This document shows positions 8,287 through 16,886 of a DNA stretch of 64,000 nt, piece after piece. This DNA is from Gemmatimonadota bacterium (lineage in GTDB: Bacteria; Gemmatimonadota; Gemmatimonadetes; Longimicrobiales; Gaopeijiaceae): contig JAURER010000003.1 of NCBI GenBank assembly GCA_030827315.1, positions 1 through 64,000 on the forward strand. Direction: 5' to 3'. The position numbers and the translations under genes were made by a program. The number at the start of each line of letters is the position of its first letter. Positions within the stretch are counted from its first letter, which is position 1. The notes under the pieces are model-generated. The model was not told where the DNA came from. It did not search any database and saw only the letters and a list, made by a program, of their open reading frames with translations.

Positions 8287-9510
8287 ATGCTCCACATCGC
8301 CATCGCCGCGGGCCTCATGCTCGGCATCGGAGCCGGGCTGCTCGGCGCCGCCGGCTCGGAACTCTTCCTCACCGTCTCCATGGCCTCGGAGCCGTTCGGG
8401 CGCGCCTTCATCTCGGCCATCCGGATGGTCATCATCCCGCTCGTGATGGCCGTGGTCTTCACGGGCGTCGCCAACCTCGGCGATCCCCGCAAGCTCGGCC
8501 GCCTCGGGGGCACGACGCTCCTCTTCTTCTGGGGCTCGGTGCTGCCGGCCATCGTGATCGGCATGGGCGTCATGTGGGCCGCCCTCTCGTTCGCCCCCGC
8601 CATCACGCCGCCCGAGGCCGTGGCTGGCGACGCCCCGGCGCTCCCGGGCATCGTCGACTTTCTCGTGGGCCTGATCCCGAGCAACCCCTTCGCCGCGGCG
8701 ACCGAGGGCGCACTGCTCCAGTTGATCGTGTTCACGGCTCTCCTGGCGGCCGCCGCGGGGACGCTGGAGGCGCACGCCCGGCAGCGACTCGTGGACTTCG
8801 CCGAGGCGCTCAGCGACGCCCTCATCAAGCTCGTCTGGTGGATTCTTTGGACGGCGCCCCTGGGCATCTTCGGCCTCGCCGCTCCCGTCACCGCCCAGCT
8901 GGGGTGGGGCCTGATCCAGAGCCTGGCGGTCTTCGTGGTGGCCGTGGTGGTCGGACTCGCCGTCTACATCTCGGCCGTCTACTTCCCGTTGCTGAGGATC
9001 GTGGGAGGGATCGGACCGGTGCGCTTCCTCGCTGGGACCTTCGGAGCGGCTTCCATCGCCTTCTCCACCACGAGCACCGCGGCGGCGCTACCCGTGACTC
9101 TCGAGGAGGCCAAGAGGAAGCTGGGCGTCTCGGAGCCGGTCGCGGACCTCGTGCTGCCCCTCGGCGCCTCGATGTACCGCGCGGGTTCGGCACTCTTTCA
9201 GGGCGCGGCCGTGGTCTTCCTCGCCCACCTCTTCGACGTGTCGATTCCGCCCGCCGCGGTCGGCGGGGCCATCCTCGCCACTTTCATGGTCTCGCTCACG
9301 GTCGCGCCCGTCCCCTCGTCCGGCGTCATGACGCTCGCGCCGGCGCTCGACGCCGTGGGGGTTCCCCTGTCGGGTCTGTCGATCCTGCTCGGAATCGATC
9401 GAATCCCCGACATGTTCCGTTCGACGGTGAACCTGCTCGGGCAGATCACCGCGGCCGTCGTCGTGGACAACTGGGCAGGCGAAGCGGGGGCGGCTTCCGA
9501 TGATGAGTGA
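8287..9510 (+). CDS. Dicarboxylate/amino acid:cation symporter (DAACS, GltP/DctA family)
   Basis: 407 residues. Imports acidic or neutral amino acids or C4-dicarboxylates with H+ or Na+ through an elevator mechanism. Diagnostic pieces are IRMVIIPLVMAVVFTGVANLGDP in helix 2, LIPSNPFAAATEGALLQLIVF, and the serine-rich re-entrant loop FSTTSTAAALPVTLEEA, followed by LGVSEPVADLVLPLGASMYRAGSALFQG. The last segment replaces the glutamate-transporter NMDG motif with YRAG, so cation or substrate preference may differ. Its last eleven bases overlap the next gene. It lies between copper genes and secreted hydrolases. Confidence 0.92.
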   Translation: MLHIAIAAGLMLGIGAGLLGAAGSELFLTVSMASEPFGRAFISAIRMVIIPLVMAVVFTGVANLGDPRKLGRLGGTTLLFFWGSVLPAIVIGMGVMWAALSFAPAITPPEAVAGDAPALPGIVDFLVGLIPSNPFAAATEGALLQLIVFTALLAAAAGTLEAHARQRLVDFAEALSDALIKLVWWILWTAPLGIFGLAAPVTAQLGWGLIQSLAVFVVAVVVGLAVYISAVYFPLLRIVGGIGPVRFLAGTFGAASIAFSTTSTAAALPVTLEEAKRKLGVSEPVADLVLPLGASMYRAGSALFQGAAVVFLAHLFDVSIPPAAVGGAILATFMVSLTVAPVPSSGVMTLAPALDAVGVPLSGLSILLGIDRIPDMFRSTVNLLGQITAAVVVDNWAGEAGAASDDE

Positions 9511-11206
9511 CCCCTCGCCCGCCGGCAGGATCGGCACCGTGCCCCTCACCGTCGGGCGGGTCGCCGCGCTCGTCGCGGTCTTTGTCGGTCTCGGGAGCAT
9601 CCCCGCCGACGCCCAGACGGCGACGCCTGCGCAGGCCCCCACAGCGGCCTACGACGTGGTGATCCGAAACGGCCGCGTGGTGGACGGGTCGGGCAACCCG
9701 TGGATCCGGGCGGACGTGGCGGTGCGTTCGGGGCGCATCGTGCGGGTGGGCCGCGTGGAGGGCGCGGGCCGGAGAGAGATCGACGCCACGGGGCTCTACG
9801 TCGCCCCCGGCTTCATCGACATGATGGACCAGTCGGGCGGCGTGCTTCCCCGCAACGGCCTCGCGGAAAACAAGCTCCGCATGGGCGTGACCACGGCGAT
9901 CGGAGGCGAAGGTGGCACGCCGGTGCCGGTGGACGGGATCGAGTCGTACTTCACCGGGCTGGAGGAGGAGGGGATCTCCATCAACTTCGGCACCTACTTT
10001 TCCCAGACCCAGGCCCGGATGACGGTGCTCGGCAACGTCGCACGCGCGCCGGACGTCGCGGAGCTCGAGCGCATGCGCGAGATCATGCGCTCCGCGATGC
10101 GCCAGGGCGTCATGGGCATGACCACCGCCCTCATCTACCCGCCCTCGTCCTTCGCCTCGACGGACGAACTCGTCGCCGTCGGGCAGGCGGCGGCGGAATA
10201 CGGGGGGATCTACGCCAGCCACATCCGCGACGAGGGGGCCGGCCTGGTGGGCGCGGTCCGGGAAGCGATCGAGGTCGGCGAGCGGTCGGGCATGCCCGTG
10301 GAGATCTTCCACTACAAGGCCGCGTTCGAGCCCGGGTGGGGGAAACTCATCCGCGAAGCCGCCGAGGAGATCGAGGCCGCGCGCGCACGGGGCGTCGACG
10401 TAGCGGCCGACGTCTATCCTTATACCGCCGGCGGCACCGGGCTGGAAGCGACCATTCCCAGCTGGGTCTTCGACGGTGGGATGGATTCGGTCCGGGCTCG
10501 CATCGGGCGCCCCGACGTTCGCGCCCGACTCAAGCGGGAGGTCGAGACCGGCTACGAGGGGTGGTGGAACATCGTCGAAGCCGCCGGCGGATGGGACGGC
10601 GTGGTGCTTGTGAACGCCAGGAACCCCGACAATGCGCGTTTCGAGGGGATGTCGATCTCCGAGATCGCACGGGCGCAGAGCAAGGAGCCTGCGGATGCCG
10701 CGTGGGACATCGTAGCGGAGGGCTCGGGGCGGGTCATGGCCATCTACCACATGATGAGCGAGGACGACGTCCGCTGGGCCCTCCAGCGCCCGTGGACGAG
10801 CGTCGGGAGCGACGCCGGCGCGGCGCTCGACCCTGGCGTCGTGGACGGACTCGGCCTGCCGCACCCCCGCAGCTACGGCACCTTTCCGCGCGTGCTCGCC
10901 CGCTATGTCCGGGACACCGCGGCGTTGAGCCTCGAGGAGGCCGTACGCAAGATGACGTCGTGGCCGGCCACCAGGATGCGCCTCGAGCGCCGGGGGGTCA
11001 TTCGCGAGGGAGCCTGGGCGGACATCACGGTGTTCGACCTCGAGACCATGGACGACCGCGCGACGTACGAGGAGCCCGTGCTCTTTCCCGAGGGGATCGA
11101 GTACGTGCTGGTCAACGGCGTGGTCGTGATCGACGAGGGCGGCGTACACACCGGTGCGCGCCCGGGACACGTTCTGTACGGACCCGGAAGGGAGGTGAAT
11201 CGATGA
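9500..11206 (+). CDS. Secreted amidohydrolase, D-aminoacylase-like, with altered metal site
   Basis: 568 residues. An N-terminal signal sequence ends near ADA/Q (38/39). NGRVVDGSGNPW and VAPGFID (102-107) mark the composite beta-sandwich/TIM barrel of N-acyl-D-amino-acid deacylases. ASHIRDEG (H241), EIFHYKA (H271) and SVGSDAG (D438) match two His ligands and the catalytic Asp. The usual HxH after GFID is here M109-x-Q111, and the family's bridging Cys in GNCG is E137 (GGEGG). The metal site is therefore incomplete or rebuilt. The activity may be a mononuclear variant or something other than deacylation. The start overlaps the symporter by eleven bases, and the end overlaps the next gene as ATGA. 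Confidence 0.85.
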   Translation: MMSDPSPAGRIGTVPLTVGRVAALVAVFVGLGSIPADAQTATPAQAPTAAYDVVIRNGRVVDGSGNPWIRADVAVRSGRIVRVGRVEGAGRREIDATGLYVAPGFIDMMDQSGGVLPRNGLAENKLRMGVTTAIGGEGGTPVPVDGIESYFTGLEEEGISINFGTYFSQTQARMTVLGNVARAPDVAELERMREIMRSAMRQGVMGMTTALIYPPSSFASTDELVAVGQAAAEYGGIYASHIRDEGAGLVGAVREAIEVGERSGMPVEIFHYKAAFEPGWGKLIREAAEEIEAARARGVDVAADVYPYTAGGTGLEATIPSWVFDGGMDSVRARIGRPDVRARLKREVETGYEGWWNIVEAAGGWDGVVLVNARNPDNARFEGMSISEIARAQSKEPADAAWDIVAEGSGRVMAIYHMMSEDDVRWALQRPWTSVGSDAGAALDPGVVDGLGLPHPRSYGTFPRVLARYVRDTAALSLEEAVRKMTSWPATRMRLERRGVIREGAWADITVFDLETMDDRATYEEPVLFPEGIEYVLVNGVVVIDEGGVHTGARPGHVLYGPGREVNR

Positions 11207-12423
11207 CGAGTCGCACGCGCGCGAACCGTATCCTGTTGACCGTTGCCGCGCTCGCGGCGGCGTGGACGGCGCCCGGGGGAGTGCCCGTGGCCTCGGCCAC
11301 GAGGCTCCTCGCCCAGGACGGCTCCGGGCAGGCCCAGGCGCTCGCGAGGGTGAAAGCGCGACTCGAGCCGGAGATCCACCGCGCAATGCTGGACGGGACG
11401 ATCCCGTCGATCACGGTCGCGCTCGTCGACCGCGGCGGAGAGATGTGGAGCGCCGCGTACGGCGAGTCGAACCTGTGGGCACGCACGCCGGCCTCGACGA
11501 ACACCGTGTACCTGATCGGCTCCACGTTCAAGGCCCAGTCGACGGTGGCGCTGCTCCAGCAGATGGAGCAGGGGAAGTTCGAGCTCGACGACCCCGTGCA
11601 CGATCATCTCGAAGGGATCACGATCCGAGGTGAGGATCCGACTCACCCCGTCCTCTTCCGGCATCTCCTGACCCACACCTCGGGCATGCCCGTCGACTTC
11701 GGGCCCCACCCGGTGTGGGGCGAAACGTCTCCGCTCCCGCTCGGAGAGTACCTGGCGGATTCACTGCGTGTAGACGCCCCCCCCCGGACCGCGGTCGTAT
11801 ACTCGAACATGGCGTACTCGCTCGTCGCCCACCTCGTCGAACGCTTCAGCGGGGTTCCCTACAAGCGGTACATTCGGGAGAACGTCTGGTCCCCGCTGGG
11901 TATGGGCGACACGGACTTCGACCTCCGGCCCGAGATGGAGGAGCGCATGGCGACGCCGTACGTGCCCGACTCGATCACGGGACGCCCCCTACCCACGGCG
12001 CGGCTCAAGGCGAACGTCTGGCCGGCCGGCATCACCTACGGCACCATCCACGACCAGGCGCGCTGGCTGGCCTTCAATCTCGGAGACGGGACGGCCGGCG
12101 GTCGTCGCCTGCTCACGGAGGAGACCCTCCTGGAGATGCAGCGCCTGCAGTTCGAAGAATTCTCCGGCGAGCCGATGTCGGGAGGTTGGGGCTACGAGCG
12201 GCCGGGCTACGGACTGACGTGGTGGACCACCCGGCGCGCCGGCGACGCCTTCTTCGCGCATTCCGGAAGCGTCCCCGGCTACACGGCCTTCGTCATGGGC
12301 AACCGGACCCGGGGCTTCGGCGTCGTCCTCCTCACCAACGGGAACGCCGCGCACCCTCACCTGGTGAGGCTCAGCAACCTCGCATTGGACCTGATGGCGG
12401 AGGAGCTGGCCGGGGCGGGCTGA
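11203..12423 (+). CDS. Secreted serine hydrolase of the beta-lactamase/class C fold
   Basis: 406 residues with a signal peptide ending LLA/Q (37/38). The three catalytic motifs of the class C beta-lactamase/DD-peptidase/esterase superfamily are present: S107-T-F-K110, Y200-S-N202 and H351-S-G353. LLTHTSGMP near 155 is typical of the EstB/AmpH-like group. Substrates could be D-amino-acid peptides, peptidoglycan stems or esters. True antibiotic hydrolysis is not implied. It is coupled to the amidohydrolase by an ATGA overlap, which suggests joint processing of exported peptides. It ends the operon that starts at 3534. Confidence 0.9.
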   Translation: MTSRTRANRILLTVAALAAAWTAPGGVPVASATRLLAQDGSGQAQALARVKARLEPEIHRAMLDGTIPSITVALVDRGGEMWSAAYGESNLWARTPASTNTVYLIGSTFKAQSTVALLQQMEQGKFELDDPVHDHLEGITIRGEDPTHPVLFRHLLTHTSGMPVDFGPHPVWGETSPLPLGEYLADSLRVDAPPRTAVVYSNMAYSLVAHLVERFSGVPYKRYIRENVWSPLGMGDTDFDLRPEMEERMATPYVPDSITGRPLPTARLKANVWPAGITYGTIHDQARWLAFNLGDGTAGGRRLLTEETLLEMQRLQFEEFSGEPMSGGWGYERPGYGLTWWTTRRAGDAFFAHSGSVPGYTAFVMGNRTRGFGVVLLTNGNAAHPHLVRLSNLALDLMAEELAGAG

Positions 12424-12493
12424 TAGGTCGCGACATTCCGCCCGTGATCCCGGTGGGGGCGGTCGTGCGCGGCCGCGTGGTGACGGTCGGCCG

Positions 12494-13024
12494 TCAGGGG
12501 AAGAGGGGCCGCCAATAGAGAGAGTGCCGGCCGATCATGAAGCCGGTCAACCCGCCCACCGTGCCCCCCACCACGCCGCCCAGGACGCCGCCCCGGTTCT
12601 CGGCGTCATTGCACTCGTCGGGGGTGAGGCAGCCCCACGACCCGACGATCACTCCGAGCACGCTGCCCAGGGCCGTCCCGCTCAGGCCGCCCCAGAGCAT
12701 CCCCTGGAGCCAGTGGCTGGAGCGCACGTCCACGCCGCGGACGTCTGCGAGCGGGATGTCGATGGAGAGGTCCTCCTGGCGCAGGGTGACGGTCCGGGCG
12801 TCGAAGCCGGCGACCGCCGCCGCCTCCAGTCGATACCCCGCGGTCGTGACGCGCACGAGGGACTCCGGTGCGATCGCCGAGAGAACGCCGGTCAGGCGCC
12901 CGGCCGGGCCGCCCCCCGGAGCGGGCGGTGCGTCCTGGGCCGAGAGGAGCGCGGGGAAGCCGGACGCGACGGCGAGCGCGACGGCGAGGAGGATCGCGCA
13001 GAGGGGGCGGTGAGAGGAAGTCAT
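12494..13024 (-). CDS. Small secreted protein with glycine-zipper C-terminus, unknown function
   Basis: 176 residues. A clear signal peptide ends LSA/Q at 29/30. The middle part (about 45-100) is rich in beta-type residues (LTGVLSAIAPESLVRV, TVTLRQEDLSIDIPLADVRGVDV). The C-terminal third has two glycine-rich helical stretches (GLSGTALGSVLGVIVG and GGVVGGTVGGLTGFMIG) around C-x5-C, a pattern of glycine-zipper membrane or outer-membrane lipid-interacting proteins. I cannot name the family. It lies 51 bases downstream of dcd on the same strand with a GC-rich hairpin in the gap, so it may be only partly cotranscribed. Confidence 0.7.
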   Translation of the reverse strand: MTSSHRPLCAILLAVALAVASGFPALLSAQDAPPAPGGGPAGRLTGVLSAIAPESLVRVTTAGYRLEAAAVAGFDARTVTLRQEDLSIDIPLADVRGVDVRSSHWLQGMLWGGLSGTALGSVLGVIVGSWGCLTPDECNDAENRGGVLGGVVGGTVGGLTGFMIGRHSLYWRPLFP

Positions 13025-13040
13025 CGTTCCATCTGCGTGG

Positions 13041-13070
13041 GGCGGCCGGGCGTGTCGCCCGGCGACCGCC
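13041..13070 (-). terminator. GC hairpin between dcd and the secreted protein gene
   Basis: A perfect 8-bp inverted repeat GCCGGGCG-TGT-CGCCCGGC (13045-13063), extended by GGCG/CGCC-like flanks with a bulge. No T-tract follows on the minus strand, so it is at best an attenuator or a transcript-end stabiliser, not a proven terminator. Confidence 0.3.
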
Positions 13071-13075
13071 GCTGC

Positions 13076-13630
13076 CTACATGCGCGGCAGGGTCACGCCG
13101 ACCTGCTTCATGTACTTTCCCTTCCGGTCCGCGTAGGCGATCTCGGGCTCCTCGTCGCCCTCGAAGAAGAGGAGCTGCGCGATCCCTTCACCCCCGTAGA
13201 CCTTCGCCGGAAGCGGCGTCGTGTTGGAGATCTCGAGCGTCAGATACCCCTCCCAGGTGGGCTCGAGCGGCGTGACGTTCACGATCAGTCCGCAGCGGGC
13301 GTACGTGGACTTGCCCACGCACACGACCAGCACGTCGCGGGGAATCCGGAAGTATTCTTCGGTCCGGGCGAGCGCGAAGGAGTTCGGCGGGATGATGCAC
13401 TCGGGCCCGTCGATGTTCACGAAGGAGCGCTCGTCGAAGTTCTTCGGGTCCACGATCGCGCTGTGGACGTTCGTGAAGACCTTGAACTCCTTCGAGACGC
13501 GGATGTCGTAGCCGTAGGAGGAGATCCCATAGGAGATCTTCCCGTCGCGCACCTGACCGGTCTCGAAGGGCTCGATCATGCCGTGCTCCTCGCACATCCG
13601 GCGGATCCACTTGTCACTCTTGATGGGCAT
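13076..13630 (-). CDS. dcd: dCTP deaminase
   Basis: 184 residues from ATG 13630 (an in-frame ATG six codons upstream is less likely). Deaminates dCTP to dUTP to supply thymidylate synthesis. Visible features: start [39 protein letters not shown], and the active-site core [33 protein letters not shown] (quoted here by its parts [10 protein letters not shown] and PLEPTWEGY, the latter with the catalytic Glu). QLLFFEG and the YMKQVG tail are also family-typical. Length matches trimeric Dcd. It is transcribed divergently from the nuo operon, with its own promoter-like site at 13731-13760. Confidence 0.95.
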   Translation of the reverse strand: MPIKSDKWIRRMCEEHGMIEPFETGQVRDGKISYGISSYGYDIRVSKEFKVFTNVHSAIVDPKNFDERSFVNIDGPECIIPPNSFALARTEEYFRIPRDVLVVCVGKSTYARCGLIVNVTPLEPTWEGYLTLEISNTTPLPAKVYGGEGIAQLLFFEGDEEPEIAYADRKGKYMKQVGVTLPRM

Positions 13631-13730
13631 CGACGGGCCTTCTCCCATGGAATGTCGAGGTCATGCGGGGCCCCGCGCGTCGTGCGGGCGGGCGTCGGAG
13701 CGACGCCGAAGCGGGCGCGCCGGAGCGCGC

Positions 13731-13760
13731 AAGATAGACCGTTGGGGGAACCCCGGTCAA
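13731..13760 (-). promoter_or_regulatory. Putative dcd promoter
   Basis: Read on the minus strand: TTGACC (13760-13755), an 18-base spacer, then TATCTT (13736-13731). The -10 matches the TAnnTT form seen at other operons in this window. The distance to the dcd ATG is about 100 bases. Confidence 0.5.
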
Positions 13761-13797
13761 ACCGGCGAAATTCCTTGAAATGCCTTGCTTCGTCCGG

Positions 13798-13827
13798 TTG
13801 ACACTGCGCGCCGCGCCCGGGTACCTT
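13798..13827 (+). promoter_or_regulatory. Putative nuo operon promoter
   Basis: TTGACA (13798-13803) is a perfect -35 consensus. After an 18-base spacer comes TACCTT (13822-13827), again of TAnnTT form. Transcription would start near 13834, leaving a leader of about 45 bases before nuoA. Confidence 0.5.
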
Positions 13828-13847
13828 TTTCCCCGTTCGGCCTCGCT

Positions 13848-13863
13848 CGTGAAACATTTCACA
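13848..13863. promoter_or_regulatory. CRP/FNR-like palindrome in the nuo leader
   Basis: GTGAAACATTTCAC (13849-13862) is a perfect 14-base palindrome. With its flanks it reads cGTGA-N6-TCACA, nine of ten positions of the TGTGA-N6-TCACA site of CRP-family regulators. It lies between the predicted transcription start and nuoA, a position that would favour repression. No regulator gene is seen in the window. Confidence 0.4.
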
Positions 13864-13878
13864 AACCCCAGCGACCCC

Positions 13879-14235
13879 ATGTCGGGAGCCTATCTCCCCC
13901 TCCTCATCCTGCTGGGCGTTTCGGTACTGAACGCCCTCGGCATGGTCGTCACGTCGCACATACTGAATCCGCGCCGCGATACGCCGCAGAAGCTCATGCC
14001 CTACGAATCGGGCATGATTCCCCTGGGCAGCACGAAGGCCCGCTTCTCGGTGAAGTTCTACATGGTGGCGATCAGCTTCATCGTGTTCGACCTCGAGACG
14101 ATCTTCCTGATTCCCTGGGCGGTGCACATGCGCGAGCTGGGCTGGAGTGCGTTCGTGTCGATGAGCATCTTCGTCGCGGTGCTCGCGATCGGCCTGGTCT
14201 ACGAGTGGAAGAAGGGAGGTCTGGAGTGGGACTGA
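13879..14235 (+). CDS. nuoA: NADH-quinone oxidoreductase subunit A
   Basis: 118 residues from ATG 13879; the frame is open further upstream but MSGAYLPLL is the natural start of the first helix. Three membrane helices are visible. The loop between helices 1 and 2 has [32 protein letters not shown] (family box; key parts YESG and the acidic FDLE). NuoA lies at the quinone-site end of complex I. First gene of a 14-gene operon in the standard order, overlapping nuoB by ten bases. Confidence 0.95.
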   Translation: MSGAYLPLLILLGVSVLNALGMVVTSHILNPRRDTPQKLMPYESGMIPLGSTKARFSVKFYMVAISFIVFDLETIFLIPWAVHMRELGWSAFVSMSIFVAVLAIGLVYEWKKGGLEWD

Positions 14236-14912
14236 CGGACAAGCTGCCCGGCGGCGGCTCCGCGAAGACCACCGGCGGGATGTTCGGGCCCGGCAGCCCG
14301 ACCTTTCTCACCAGCAAGGTCGACGCCCTGATCAACTGGGGCCGCCTGAACTCGCTCTGGCCGATGCCGTTCGGCACCGCGTGCTGCGCGATCGAGATGA
14401 TGGCCTCGGCCGCCTCGAACTACGACCTCGCCCGCTTCGGCATGGAGCGGATGTCGTTCAGCCCCCGTCAGGCCGACGTGCTCATCTGCGCCGGCAGGGT
14501 GCCCTACAAGCTCGCTCCGGTCCTCCGCCGCATCTGGGATCAGATGCCGCAGCCGAAGTGGGCCATCTCGATGGGCGCCTGCGCCAGCTCGGGGGGCGTC
14601 TTCGACGTGTATTCGATGGTGCAGGGGATCGACACGATCATTCCGGTGGACGTCTACATCCCCGGCTGCCCGCCGCGCCCCGAAGGGCTGATTTACGGCC
14701 TGATGATGATTCAGGAGAAGATCCGCCAGGAAAGCCTCACGAAGCACTTCGAGCACCGCGCGGAGGATCCGGCGCTGGTCGCGCGCCCGCGCGCCAGCGA
14801 GATCGAAGTCGTGGGGCTCACGGGGCCGTTCGGCAATTCGACGCAGCAGGACAAGCTCTCCACTGGTGTCGTCGTGACCCCGGACGCCCCGGCCGACGAC
14901 CTGCTCTCCTGA
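14226..14912 (+). CDS. nuoB: NADH-quinone oxidoreductase subunit B
   Basis: 228 residues from the GTG at 14226, inside the end of nuoA. Carries the terminal 4Fe-4S cluster N2 that reduces quinone. Ligands are visible as the tandem Cys in [11 protein letters not shown], the Cys in MGACASSGG and the Cys in IPGCPPRPE. The C-terminal 60 residues after the last ligand are longer than in the smallest NuoB proteins and probably reach over the neighbouring hydrophilic subunits. Confidence 0.95.
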   Translation: MGLTDKLPGGGSAKTTGGMFGPGSPTFLTSKVDALINWGRLNSLWPMPFGTACCAIEMMASAASNYDLARFGMERMSFSPRQADVLICAGRVPYKLAPVLRRIWDQMPQPKWAISMGACASSGGVFDVYSMVQGIDTIIPVDVYIPGCPPRPEGLIYGLMMIQEKIRQESLTKHFEHRAEDPALVARPRASEIEVVGLTGPFGNSTQQDKLSTGVVVTPDAPADDLLS

Positions 14913-14916
14913 CGAC

Positions 14917-15606
14917 ATGGCAGACGAAACCAAGAGCGCACTCGACGCGGTAGACGAAGGTCCGGTCGCGTCGGGAGCGGAGTCGGCGGACGCCGGCGGT
15001 TCCACGGGCTCGCCCGACGACCACGCCTCGGTCGCTGCGCTCGTGCGCAAGTATCCCGACGAGGTCCTCCGGTACCGTCTGAACGCCGGAGACCAGTACG
15101 TGGTCTGGCTCCGGCCCGACAGGAGTCACGAGATTCTCGCCTGGCTGAGGGACGACGCCGACCACCGGTACGACATGATGTCCGACGTCACCGCCGTGGA
15201 CTACGGGTCCGGGCGGCCCGTCGAGGTCGTCTATCAGATGTACTCCACCCCGCATGGGCGCCAGCTCCGCATCCGTTGCCCGCTCCCGCTCGACGCGATG
15301 GAGATCGACTCGGTCTACGACCTCTGGAAGAGCGTGAACTGGCTCGAGCGCGAGGTCTACGACCTCTTCGGCGTGACGTTCCGTGGGCACCCGGACCTCA
15401 GGCGGATCCTGATGCCGGACGACTATGCCGAAGGCCACCCGCTTCGGAAGGATTTCCCGCTGCGCGGTCGCTTCTCTCGCGCAGAGCAGACCCGCCGGGC
15501 GCTGAACCAGGACGTGGAGCGCTTTTACCTCGCCGACGACCTCACGTACGGCGAGCCACAGGAAGTCGGCGGGGCCGAGGTCGGCCACCAGGGAGGCGAG
15601 GGCTGA
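14917..15606 (+). CDS. nuoC: NADH-quinone oxidoreductase subunit C
   Basis: 229 residues, the 30-kDa peripheral-arm subunit. The first 35 residues are acidic and not conserved. The family core follows (VVWLRPDRSHEILAWLRDD, YDMMSDVTAVDYG), ending in the diagnostic WLEREVYDLFGVTFRGHPDLRRILMPDDYAEGHPLRKDFPL, of which EREVYDLFGV and GHPLRKDFPL are the key parts. It is separate from NuoD, unlike the fused NuoCD of enterobacteria. The stop overlaps nuoD. Confidence 0.94.
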   Translation: MADETKSALDAVDEGPVASGAESADAGGSTGSPDDHASVAALVRKYPDEVLRYRLNAGDQYVVWLRPDRSHEILAWLRDDADHRYDMMSDVTAVDYGSGRPVEVVYQMYSTPHGRQLRIRCPLPLDAMEIDSVYDLWKSVNWLEREVYDLFGVTFRGHPDLRRILMPDDYAEGHPLRKDFPLRGRFSRAEQTRRALNQDVERFYLADDLTYGEPQEVGGAEVGHQGGEG

Positions 15607-16886
15607 TGGCTACGAAGACCGTGGAGTTCACCGTCGGCCAGGGCCGGGAGATGGGCCCGGGCGGAGTCGGCACGCCGAGTCCCCTCGCTCCGTTCGACGT
15701 TCCCGAGCCCGACATCGGCACCGAGCGGATGCTCATCAACATCGGGCCGCAGCACCCGGCGACGCACGGCGTGCTCCGTCTGGTGTGCGAGCTCGACGGC
15801 GAGACGGTGACCGAGGTCGTGCCGCATATCGGCTACCTCCACTCTTCGTTCGAAAAGCTCGGAGAGTACCGGACCTGGAATCAGATCGTCCCGCTGACGG
15901 ACCGGATGGATTACCTGGCGCCGCTCATCTACAACTGCGCCTACGTCATGTCCGTCGAGAAGCTCATGGGCATCGAGGTGACCGAGCGCTGCAAGGTCGT
16001 GCGGGTCATCATCATGGAGCTCGACCGGATCTTCGGGCATCTGCTCTGGCTCGGCACCACCGCCATCGACGTCGGGGCGTTCACGCCGTTCCTCTACTCG
16101 TTCCAGCAGCGCGAGAAGATCTACGGGCTCCACGAGACGCTCACCGGCGCACGGATCACGACGTCGGCCACCCGCGTGGGCGGGATGATGGCGGACCTTC
16201 CGGAGGGGTGGCTCGACCAGCTCCTCGACTTCCTCGACAACTTTCCGAAGACGCTCGACGAGGTCGACAGCCTGCTCACGGGCAACCAGATCCACATCGG
16301 GCGGACGCAGGGCATCGGCGCCATCACCGCCGACGAAGCGATCAACTACGGCTTCACCGGCCCGAACCTCCGCGCGGCGGGCGTTCCGTACGACGTCCGC
16401 AAGGACCGCCCGTACTACGACTACGAGTCGTACGACTTCGACGTCCCCGTGGGCGAGCACGGTGACTGTTACGACCGCTACCTCTGCCGGATGGAGGAGA
16501 TGCGTCAGTCCGTGCGCATCATCCGTCAGGCGATGCGGCGCCTGCCCGGGGGGCCGATCAACGTTCAGGATCCCGGCATCTCGCTTCCCTCCAAGACGGA
16601 CGCGATGTCCGACATGGAGAGCATGATTCACCACTTCAAGCTGATCACCGAGGGCATCCCGGCCCCCGAGGGCGACTGCTACATGGCGATCGAGGCCTCC
16701 AAGGGAGAGCTCGGCATGTACGTGGTTGCGGAAGAGGGCAGCACCAAGCCGGTGCGCTGGCGGGTTCGCCCTCCCTCGTTCGTGAACCTGTCGGTGATCC
16801 CGAAGCTCGCGGAGGGGCACCTGGTGTCCGACCTGATCATGATCAACGCGAGCCTCGACATCGTGCTCGGGGAGATCGACCGATGA
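15606..16886 (+). CDS. nuoD: NADH-quinone oxidoreductase subunit D
   Basis: 426 residues from ATG 15606. This 49-kDa subunit, related to NiFe hydrogenase large subunits, forms the quinone pocket with NuoB. Motifs: NIGPQHPATHGVLRLV with the pocket His, PHIGYLHSSFEKLGEYRTWNQ, TDRMDYLAP, ARITTSATRVGGMMADLP, NQIHIGRTQGIG, and the C-terminal INASLDIVLGEIDR end. About 40 N-terminal residues precede the core. ATGA overlap with nuoE. Confidence 0.96.
   Translation: MATKTVEFTVGQGREMGPGGVGTPSPLAPFDVPEPDIGTERMLINIGPQHPATHGVLRLVCELDGETVTEVVPHIGYLHSSFEKLGEYRTWNQIVPLTDRMDYLAPLIYNCAYVMSVEKLMGIEVTERCKVVRVIIMELDRIFGHLLWLGTTAIDVGAFTPFLYSFQQREKIYGLHETLTGARITTSATRVGGMMADLPEGWLDQLLDFLDNFPKTLDEVDSLLTGNQIHIGRTQGIGAITADEAINYGFTGPNLRAAGVPYDVRKDRPYYDYESYDFDVPVGEHGDCYDRYLCRMEEMRQSVRIIRQAMRRLPGGPINVQDPGISLPSKTDAMSDMESMIHHFKLITEGIPAPEGDCYMAIEASKGELGMYVVAEEGSTKPVRWRVRPPSFVNLSVIPKLAEGHLVSDLIMINASLDIVLGEIDR

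Noticed and set aside
11777-11785. Runs of nine C in the beta-lactamase-fold gene and near 56494 in the LptA-like gene, as possible phase-variation tracts
   Set aside because: A similar run of nine G is inside fabF (about 40823), which is essential. The runs encode Pro or Gly/Arg codons and are what this base composition produces.
11203-12423. Beta-lactamase-fold gene as an antibiotic-resistance determinant
   Set aside because: The motifs are shared by esterases and DD-peptidases, and the HSG triad and LLTHTSG segment fit the EstB/AmpH-like group better than true AmpC.
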